A stretch of DNA of 22,066 bases, from IMG/VR virus record IMGVR_UViG_3300017717_000100, positions 1 to 22,066 of that record; one strand, given 5' to 3'. The translations under genes and the position numbers were made by a program. This document shows, in pieces, positions 14,744-20,802 of this stretch. The notes under the pieces were generated by a model, which was not told the DNA's origin, ran no database searches, and saw only the letters and a list, made by a program, of their open reading frames with translations. The DNA is from a virus. Position 1 is the first letter of the stretch; each line of letters begins with the position of its first letter.

Positions 14744-16024
14744 TCATATCGTCTCAACTTCATAGCCTTGTTTCATGTAATACCCCATTCTCGCATTTGC
14801 CTGACGACTTGCTGTTTTACCGACTAAGTGGATATCTACAATAATCGGTTGAGGTTTATTTTCATTTAATCTAATTATACGTCCTATGAGCTGAGTAAGT
14901 AAAGGTTCATTATTGATTGGAGTTGCTAATATTATACAGCTTAAACAATCCAATGATATTCCTTCAGAAAATATACTTTGTGTTCCAAACAATACATCTT
15001 TGTCTCCAAAGATTTGTTTTATTATGTCAGGTCTTTGTTCGTGTGGAATATCTCCAGTAACACATATAGAATTTTCTCCCACAAGTCTGTTACATTGCTT
15101 TAGAAAATCAACTCTATCACTAACAACTAAGACCTTATGACCTGTAGCCGCATATTTTGCCGCTAACATTGCCATCATGTTTTGGTACTCCCAGTTGTAT
15201 GCTATTGCATTTATACGAGAAGCCCATGGTGTATTCGCACCATCTGGGAATCTTATTCCCGACTTGAGAACATGTACTTTTGGTACTAAGTAATTCTCTT
15301 TTGGTGGTTTATACACATTTGTATTAAAGTAATCACGAAAGACAACATGACGTCCGTCCTTTCGTTCCATTGTACCTGTTAATCCAATTTTATACCTTGC
15401 TTTACTAGCATCTACAATACGAGTAAATGTAGGACTAGATACATGGTGCATTTCATCAAGTATAACAGTTCCAAAAACGGAACCTATATCCGACATTCTA
15501 CGATAAAGAGTCTGTACATTACCTACTACAATTGGAGCGTCAATATCATACTGACCACTACCTATTATACCAGGCGTAATTCCAAAGACTTTCTGTACTT
15601 CTTTTTCCCACTGCGATCGTAACGCTAACGTATGTGTTACTATAAGCGTTTTCTGTTTTAGCTTATTTGCGATAGCTAAAGCCGTAAATGTCTTTCCCCA
15701 ACTGACCCACGCGTTAATTATACAACTGTCAGTGACATCGTCATATACCGTTTGTTGCGAAGGTCGTAACTTAAACTTAAAGTCAAAAGCTTCTATTGGT
15801 GAGTCAACACGCTTATCGACTATTTCGTAATCCTCTGGTATCAAATCCGTTCTTCCGCTAGGTATGGTAATCAAACCTTTACGAACTATGCCCATATTCT
15901 TTATTATGAAAGGTGGGTCTAGCGGATTTCTTGGAGGTATAGAATATGTTAACTCATCATCGAGTTTAGACTGGAGAGTAGAATTTACTTCCATGAATAT
16001 TCTGTTACTCAATACTGCTTTCAT
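14744..16024 (-). CDS. SF2 DNA/RNA helicase, UvsW/RadD-like
   Basis: 426 residues. Motifs: LRPSQQTVYD (Q-like, ~87-96), NAWVSWGKTFTA with the P-loop at about 105-112, a TH region at ~130, DEMH at 190-193 (motif II), GLTGTMERKDG at 214-224 (motif III), and QLIGRIIRLNE at 378-388 (motif VI, arginine fingers). This is the layout of UvsW/UvrB-type SF2 translocases that remodel branched DNA. The P-loop reads A-W-V-S-W-G-K-T instead of A-x-T-G-x-G-K-T; an aromatic before G-K-T is unusual but the G-K-T itself is intact. N-terminal ~85 residues are a beta-rich accessory region. The start is in an ATGA overlap with the preceding gene. Confidence 0.92.
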   Translation of the reverse strand: MKAVLSNRIFMEVNSTLQSKLDDELTYSIPPRNPLDPPFIIKNMGIVRKGLITIPSGRTDLIPEDYEIVDKRVDSPIEAFDFKFKLRPSQQTVYDDVTDSCIINAWVSWGKTFTALAIANKLKQKTLIVTHTLALRSQWEKEVQKVFGITPGIIGSGQYDIDAPIVVGNVQTLYRRMSDIGSVFGTVILDEMHHVSSPTFTRIVDASKARYKIGLTGTMERKDGRHVVFRDYFNTNVYKPPKENYLVPKVHVLKSGIRFPDGANTPWASRINAIAYNWEYQNMMAMLAAKYAATGHKVLVVSDRVDFLKQCNRLVGENSICVTGDIPHEQRPDIIKQIFGDKDVLFGTQSIFSEGISLDCLSCIILATPINNEPLLTQLIGRIIRLNENKPQPIIVDIHLVGKTASRQANARMGYYMKQGYEVETI

Positions 16025-16500
16025 ACTTTACGCCAAGTTTTCTTTTGTTTTGTTTCTGATAATGAATATAAAATAGCAGGTTGATTATCCATATAAAGTA
16101 TATTCGCATATCTCATTAATGCACTAGGTGGTCTCTTTGCCACAAAAGGAAACGGAATATTTTTACACCATAAAAGTGTAGCAATATCCCGTTTCTCGGT
16201 TTTCTCAATTTTATGACTAATTACACTACATGATTTCTTCTTTACCCAGCGGAAAAATTTGCCATTACTATCAATATAAAATTGACCTTTGTGATGAACA
16301 AACTCAGTAAAGCTTTCTATCATCACTTTTAATCTGTAAAGATTCTTATGTGGTGTTTGTAATCTGCGTAGTCCTAGACTATCGCCAGTCATGTTTTTAT
16401 CATCTACGATTTGAGTGTCGCAGAAAAGTAACCCGTCTTTGTTCTCTACTTCATCAGAATGGAGAACATATACAGGCCATCGTATGTCATTCAGATTCAT
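16021..16500 (-). CDS. Uncharacterised protein between polymerase and helicase
   Basis: 159 residues from ATG 16500 (MNLNDIRWPVYVLHSDEVEN); a TTG at 16521 could add seven residues but is less likely. It overlaps the end of the polymerase gene by 14 bases and its stop overlaps the helicase ATG (ATGA). Features include LLFCDTQIVDDKNMTGDSLG (30-50), a basic middle (WVKKKSCSVISHKIEKTEKR) and a Tyr/Leu-rich end. I recall similar unnamed proteins beside phage polymerases, but no function is known to me. No membrane segment or signal peptide. Confidence 0.8.
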   Translation of the reverse strand: MNLNDIRWPVYVLHSDEVENKDGLLFCDTQIVDDKNMTGDSLGLRRLQTPHKNLYRLKVMIESFTEFVHHKGQFYIDSNGKFFRWVKKKSCSVISHKIEKTEKRDIATLLWCKNIPFPFVAKRPPSALMRYANILYMDNQPAILYSLSETKQKKTWRKV

Positions 16501-18772
16501 ACTTCTTTTTAAACTTTCCAAGAGAGTAGTCTTCGTCTACGTCGAAGTCACAACCTATTGGGCAGCCCGGTATGGAAAGTCCTCTATCTTTCTGAACATT
16601 TCTTAAAAGTATATCACTATACTCTTGAACATAGTCATCATCGACTTCAGCAAGAATTGAGTCATGTACTAGAGCAAATATTTTCATATTCTTCTTGTAC
16701 CCTCTTTCACATATCTCTTTGTGAGCATCAACAGCGCCTAATAAATTAACATCAGACGCCACTGATTGAACGAGAGAATTGATACCTGATCGAACTTCAT
16801 GGGCAGCAATTGCTTTGTCTGTAGAACGAACATTTGGTAATCTTCTCTTTCTACCAAAGAAAGAGTAAACATAAGTTTGTTTTTCGATAATTTTCTTACA
16901 ATCATCTAACCACTTTTTCAATTTATGAAACTGCTTGAAGTAATCCTCGATAACTTCTTTAGCTTGGCTAGTACTGAAGTAAGCACCACTATCTTTGGTA
17001 ACTTGTTCACTAATTTTCTTTGGGCCAGCACCATACATAATTCCGAAAGTAACAGCTTTTGCCATTTGTCTTTCTGTAGAATAGTACTTAGCAACATCAT
17101 CAACATCACAATCTAGATTAAAAACTAACTTAGCAATATTACTATGGAAGTTACCGCCATCTTGAAATACTTTTTGCAAAGCTGTATCTCCTGCGATAAC
17201 AGCGGCACAATATACCTCAGCGGTTGTTAAGTCCATAGCAACAATTTTCTTGCCTGGCTTAGCTTTGATACAACCTTTTACAATTGGATTGTCTCTTGGA
17301 ATCTGTTGCATATTCATTTTACCACTAGACGAGAGACGGCCAGACGTTGTTCCGTGTAAATTAAACCCAGTTCTCAGTCTTTCGTCTCTGTCCAGAGCAG
17401 GAATAATCTTATCTAGGTAAGTAGATTTGATCTTAACCTTTTGTCTAATGTCAAGAATATGTTGTGGTACGGGGTGTTCTTCCGCTAGTTTACCGAGGAC
17501 TTCCGCATCAGTACTATCAGCACCAGTACCTGTTTTCTTGCCAGTAGGTTTCAATCCAATGTAATCAAACAACAATGAACGAAGTTGCATTGTACTATTT
17601 GGATTAAAGTCTTTACCTTGTGCTTTTTCAAATAGTTTTACTTCTGTATATTCATAGAGTTTAGATACTGCACTGTCGATTTCTTCTTGCATCAGCACCG
17701 AAGATTTCACTAATCTGTCCCTATCGAAAGGAACTCCATTACTCTCTACATCGAGAAGAAACTCGGTTGCAGGCAGTAGAATATTATAGTAAACATTGCC
17801 AAGTCTTTTGTTCTTGGTAACATAGGGTAAAAATTCTTCATAAATGAGATAAGTACATACAGCATCATAGGCTGCGTACTCTTGCATGATATCGAAAGGA
17901 ATCATGTCCCAAGTGAAGTCTGCTTTGAGTAATCCGTTACGCTTACGGTAAGCTTCTATCCAATCGTACATTGGTTTCTCATAGTCTCCAAAAGGAGTAA
18001 ATTTGAGAGCGAGTTGCTTTAGGCCGTGAGTGCCTGGATTCTCGTTAAGTGTGTAGTGCATCAACATGGTATCATCAAAGTTTGGAAACTTAAATCCAAA
18101 GTGATACCTGAAGAAAGCAATATCGAACTTACTGTTATGAAAGACTACTCTTTTCTTATTAAAGAGTTCTTGAAGCATATTTTCAGCTTTTTCATCAATA
18201 CAGTCTGTGTCAATATACGCACCGTGATTTTTCTTATAGGCTAAACTGATACCTAGCATATAAGCATCTCGAGGGTATAAACCTGTAGTCTCTGAGTCAA
18301 GTGCTACGAAACCATTCTCATGGTCGATTGCATCTTGCAAAAACGAATGAAGTTTATCAGTCTCGGTAATACCAAAAATATCTTTATTCCCAAGTTTTTC
18401 TTGTTTTAACTCTCCAGCTATATATGCTATGATATTATTTTTGGAGTCTTCCCAGCTCTTCTTAGCTTCAGGTTTGAAAGCTAACATAGCTGGATTTATT
18501 ACAGGAAGAAACTTATCTTCCACTACACGACCTGAATATTCAGTAATTGAATTCAGTTTGGTGTAGTACTTCAAAGGCTCTGACCCAACGAGTATAACCC
18601 AGTCATAATCATCAGGATTGAAAACTATGTCTACGTCTCTCTTGAGTACCTTCTTTACTTGTGGGTTTGAACAAAGCACAAACGAATCAAATTCAAACTT
18701 GTTATTAAACAGTTCAAAAAACTTGTTTCTGCTTGGCTTGCTTTCTATTAATGCTATTCTTTTCTTATTCAT
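16487..18772 (-). CDS. Family A DNA polymerase with 3'-5' exonuclease
   Basis: 761 residues; replicative polymerase. Exonuclease (DEDDy): D159-S-E161 (ALDSETTG), D217 (NSKFDIAF), Y299 and D303 (YAAYD), so proofreading looks intact. Polymerase: motif A VAMDLTTAEV with Asp514; motif B R568-Q-M-A-K572-A-V-T-F576-G with Tyr580; motif C V-H703-D704-S705. The residue equivalent to E. coli Phe762 is Phe576. Motif C has HDS in place of the common HDE, so the Glu883 equivalent is missing. Residues 1-125 precede the exonuclease and look like a worn uracil-glycosylase-like domain (VILVGSEPLKYY, then VINPAMLAF). No 5' nuclease domain; that job is in the separate gene at 8429-9259. The ATG lies about where transcription from the promoter at 18780-18808 should start. 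Confidence 0.96.
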   Translation of the reverse strand: MNKKRIALIESKPSRNKFFELFNNKFEFDSFVLCSNPQVKKVLKRDVDIVFNPDDYDWVILVGSEPLKYYTKLNSITEYSGRVVEDKFLPVINPAMLAFKPEAKKSWEDSKNNIIAYIAGELKQEKLGNKDIFGITETDKLHSFLQDAIDHENGFVALDSETTGLYPRDAYMLGISLAYKKNHGAYIDTDCIDEKAENMLQELFNKKRVVFHNSKFDIAFFRYHFGFKFPNFDDTMLMHYTLNENPGTHGLKQLALKFTPFGDYEKPMYDWIEAYRKRNGLLKADFTWDMIPFDIMQEYAAYDAVCTYLIYEEFLPYVTKNKRLGNVYYNILLPATEFLLDVESNGVPFDRDRLVKSSVLMQEEIDSAVSKLYEYTEVKLFEKAQGKDFNPNSTMQLRSLLFDYIGLKPTGKKTGTGADSTDAEVLGKLAEEHPVPQHILDIRQKVKIKSTYLDKIIPALDRDERLRTGFNLHGTTSGRLSSSGKMNMQQIPRDNPIVKGCIKAKPGKKIVAMDLTTAEVYCAAVIAGDTALQKVFQDGGNFHSNIAKLVFNLDCDVDDVAKYYSTERQMAKAVTFGIMYGAGPKKISEQVTKDSGAYFSTSQAKEVIEDYFKQFHKLKKWLDDCKKIIEKQTYVYSFFGRKRRLPNVRSTDKAIAAHEVRSGINSLVQSVASDVNLLGAVDAHKEICERGYKKNMKIFALVHDSILAEVDDDYVQEYSDILLRNVQKDRGLSIPGCPIGCDFDVDEDYSLGKFKKKYESE

Positions 18773-18779
18773 AATGTAT

Positions 18780-18808
18780 ATTATACTCTAATTTTAACCT
18801 TTTGTCAA
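18780..18808 (-). promoter_or_regulatory. Perfect sigma-70 promoter for the DNA polymerase gene
   Basis: Minus strand reads TTGACA (18808-18803), a 17-base spacer, and TATAAT (18785-18780), followed after seven bases by the polymerase ATG at 18772. The -35 box overlaps the stop codon of the HNH gene. The expected start site is about 18773, at the ATG itself, so the mRNA would be leaderless or almost so. The flanks match the promoter at 14698-14726: AAAAATA(G/C)TTC before the -35 and GGTTAAA in the spacer. Confidence 0.93.
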
Positions 18809-19521
18809 GAACTATTTTTTAATGCGTCTGGTCTTAGATTCTTTAATAATTTTTCACAAGCATTTAAAGTTTCTTCTATAGTCCAGGCATTTTTCATTTG
18901 ATTATATTGTTCTAAAGTTAATCCACAGTTTTCTACATTATTACCGCCTTGTGGGTCAATGTGGTCTAACTGCCATGAATCCTCTGTTAAATTGATGATT
19001 TCTCTTGTGTAGTAATCTTCAATAGTGTTAGTTTCTAAATTTAGATTTTGTGTTTTTTCTAAGTGATTTATTAATGTTGTTAAATTTGACACTTTTCCTT
19101 CTCCTTTTCTTACGTTAAATGAATTCCTTCTCGAATTTAAACTTGCCCGTACATTAACTACTTTTGGACGTTTGTATAAAGAAGGGCTTTTAGTTTTAAA
19201 TTTTGAAAATCGTTTACTAAGTCTTCCTCGACTAGATTGACGATAAGCTTTATGTTTTTCTGGAGTAGAGGCTGTTGTTGTAGAATTCTTACCAAACTTA
19301 TTCCATAAAGTTTTTCTAAAACTTCTTTGTATCTCATCTTCTGTTTTACCCCAGTTATCAAGACACCATTTTTTCATATGTGGGGATAGGTAATAATGAT
19401 CTGGGTCTTCTTCTTCCATTTCTTTTTTAAAAGCTTCCCACTCATATATTGGAGGTCTGCCTCCAAGTATGCCAAATTCTGCTCCATCATTATTTCTTTT
19501 TTTGCTATTAATTGTTGCCAT
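18805..19521 (-). CDS. HNH endonuclease
   Basis: 238 residues with GAGAGG before the ATG, overlapping the primase end by 14 bases. The C-terminal HNH fold: WQLDHIDPQGGNNVENCGLT at ~183-202 with Asp186-His187 and the N-x-x-N pair (Asn195, Asn198), then LEQYNQMKNAWT. The N-terminal half is basic, Ser/Arg-rich and probably disordered (around 95-140), with GGRPPIYEWEAFKKEME near the start, as in free-standing homing or DNA-packaging-type HNH proteins. It sits between primase and polymerase, a common insertion site for mobile HNH genes, and its 3' end touches the polymerase promoter. A homing endonuclease is the likeliest reading; a recombination nuclease is possible. Confidence 0.9.
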   Translation of the reverse strand: MATINSKKRNNDGAEFGILGGRPPIYEWEAFKKEMEEEDPDHYYLSPHMKKWCLDNWGKTEDEIQRSFRKTLWNKFGKNSTTTASTPEKHKAYRQSSRGRLSKRFSKFKTKSPSLYKRPKVVNVRASLNSRRNSFNVRKGEGKVSNLTTLINHLEKTQNLNLETNTIEDYYTREIINLTEDSWQLDHIDPQGGNNVENCGLTLEQYNQMKNAWTIEETLNACEKLLKNLRPDALKNSS

Positions 19522-20362
19522 ACAACCTCTCTTTTAATTTTTGAACTGAAGACTTACTAAGTGCTCCAGCATCCCCCAATTGTGGAGGTATTTTAATGTG
19601 ATAAGATTTCATTCCTTCTTTTTCACACATTTCTATAACTTTTTCTGTGGCAACTTGTCCTGCTTCGTCAGGATCAAAAAATATGTCTATCTGTTCTACT
19701 CCCTTCATTTTTAGAAGTTGAAGTTTTTCTGGAGTTACATTGTTAACACCAAAACAACACATAGTATTTGTTAATCCTTTGTCATGTAAGTTTATTACAT
19801 CATATATTCCTTCAGTTATTATTACTCTACCTTTTATTGGTTTAGCGTTTATAGGAAACAATGGAAGCTTAACTTTCGGAGGGTGAAAAATATACTTTGG
19901 TTGATCTTTTATATGGGTATTCATTTTTAATCTACCATTAAAGGCGACTACTTTTCCTGTAATATCTCTTATTGGAAAATTTATTCTGTCTTTGAATGGT
20001 GTATTTATATTTAAAAATGCTTCAAACTGTTTATAAGTTTCAGGTTTAATATTTCTTTCATTTCCTACATAAGGCATTATGTCTGAAGGTATCTGTAAAC
20101 CTACTGTTTCAGACCTTTTTAGGTCAATTCTTTGTTTTACTTTCTCTCTTAGAATATCCATTCTATTACTTGGTTTATCAAAAAGTTTAAATATATTACC
20201 CTTATAGCCACAAGCAAAACAATTATAAACTCCTGTAATCCTATCTATTCTCATACTAGGGTTTGAGTCGTCATGCTCTGGGTTAAGACACTTCACTATA
20301 AAATCTGCTGGTGAGACCTTAAAGGGTATTTGTTCTTCTGCTAATAATTCTTCTACTGTCAT
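19508..20362 (-). CDS. DnaG-type primase (CHC2 zinc finger + TOPRIM)
   Basis: 284 residues. Makes RNA primers for the replication fork. The N-terminal zinc ribbon: Cys25, His30 (KCLNPEHDD), Cys48 and Cys51 (YNCFACGYKG). The TOPRIM domain: Glu184 in VIITEGIYDV, then Asp230/Asp232 in IFFDPDEAG, the metal site. It is far shorter than bacterial DnaG (~580), lacking the helicase-binding C-domain, as in small phage primases. The start is in an ATGA overlap with a tiny membrane-peptide ORF upstream. The partner is the helicase at the right edge; the two are split here, while T7 gp4 fuses them. Confidence 0.93.
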   Translation of the reverse strand: MTVEELLAEEQIPFKVSPADFIVKCLNPEHDDSNPSMRIDRITGVYNCFACGYKGNIFKLFDKPSNRMDILREKVKQRIDLKRSETVGLQIPSDIMPYVGNERNIKPETYKQFEAFLNINTPFKDRINFPIRDITGKVVAFNGRLKMNTHIKDQPKYIFHPPKVKLPLFPINAKPIKGRVIITEGIYDVINLHDKGLTNTMCCFGVNNVTPEKLQLLKMKGVEQIDIFFDPDEAGQVATEKVIEMCEKEGMKSYHIKIPPQLGDAGALSKSSVQKLKERLYGNN

Positions 20363-20436
20363 TTTAAATTCTGATATAATGCAAAGATAATGTATGCCAT
20401 AAAGGGTGTGATAACTCCTAATAAATACTCTATCAT
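20359..20436 (-). CDS. 25-aa hydrophobic micro-ORF before primase
   Basis: ATG at 20436, four bases after the preceding stop, giving MIEYLLGVITPFMAYIIFAL and five more residues to QNLK, then TGA overlapping the primase ATG (ATGA). The product would be a single membrane helix. GAGG lies about 12 bases upstream. The ORF exactly fills the gap between two genes and follows the coupling pattern of this unit, but it is too short to be sure it is translated for its product and not only to carry ribosomes to primase. Confidence 0.52.
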   Translation of the reverse strand: MIEYLLGVITPFMAYIIFALYQNLK

Positions 20437-20440
20437 ATTG

Positions 20441-20635
20441 TTAATGCCTCAAGCCACTATCGTCAGAATAAAAGTCATCTTCTAATATATCTTCCCATAC
20501 TGCTTCATAAATTTTTCTGAAATCTTCCCTATCTGGAATAAAAATTTCAATTCCTTGTTCTACTTTAATTTTAGTGAGTTGTACTACATAGGCTGCAAAT
20601 GCTAAATCTAACTGTCTTTCTGTATACATAACCAT
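20441..20635 (-). CDS. Small acidic protein, 64 aa, function unknown
   Basis: MVMYTERQLDLAFAAYVVQL start and a very acidic C-terminus (WEDILEDDFYSDDSGLRH). The ATG overlaps the preceding stop as TAATG, with GGAAG a few bases upstream; a second ATG two codons later is possible. Mostly helical by eye, no membrane segment. Part of the helicase-primase block, so a small replication accessory is possible; I do not recognise a family. Confidence 0.75.
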   Translation of the reverse strand: MVMYTERQLDLAFAAYVVQLTKIKVEQGIEIFIPDREDFRKIYEAVWEDILEDDFYSDDSGLRH

Positions 20636-20802
20636 TATAGTCTTCCTTCCACTACTAAATTAACTACTTGTTTTAAACTGTACCATACACTACTAAATAT
20701 ATGTAAGGTACCATCTTCGCTTTCAACTACAAATCTTTTGTAGCCAAAAGGTCTTTCGGAGAGTATTCTTGTATCTCCATAACTATATTCTAATAATCTC
20801 AT
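20635..20802 (-). CDS. Small protein, 55 aa, function unknown
   Basis: ATG at 20802 overlaps the helicase stop (ATGA); GAGG lies about ten bases upstream inside the helicase end. The sequence starts MRLLEYSYGDTRILSERPFG and alternates aromatic, charged and hydrophobic residues in a pattern suggesting a small beta-sheet domain (YKRFVVESEDG, TLHIFSSVWYSL). The stop overlaps the next ATG (TAATG). Both junctions fit the coupling pattern, so the gene is probably real although short. No function can be given. Confidence 0.7.
   Translation of the reverse strand: MRLLEYSYGDTRILSERPFGYKRFVVESEDGTLHIFSSVWYSLKQVVNLVVEGRL

Noticed and set aside
16500-16521. TTG start at 16521 for the protein between polymerase and helicase
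   Set aside because: The ATG at 16500 gives the smaller overlap and does not need a rare start codon.
18805-19521. HNH gene as part of a group I intron or intein
   Set aside because: Primase ends normally and polymerase starts normally on each side, with no split gene visible; the HNH gene appears free-standing.
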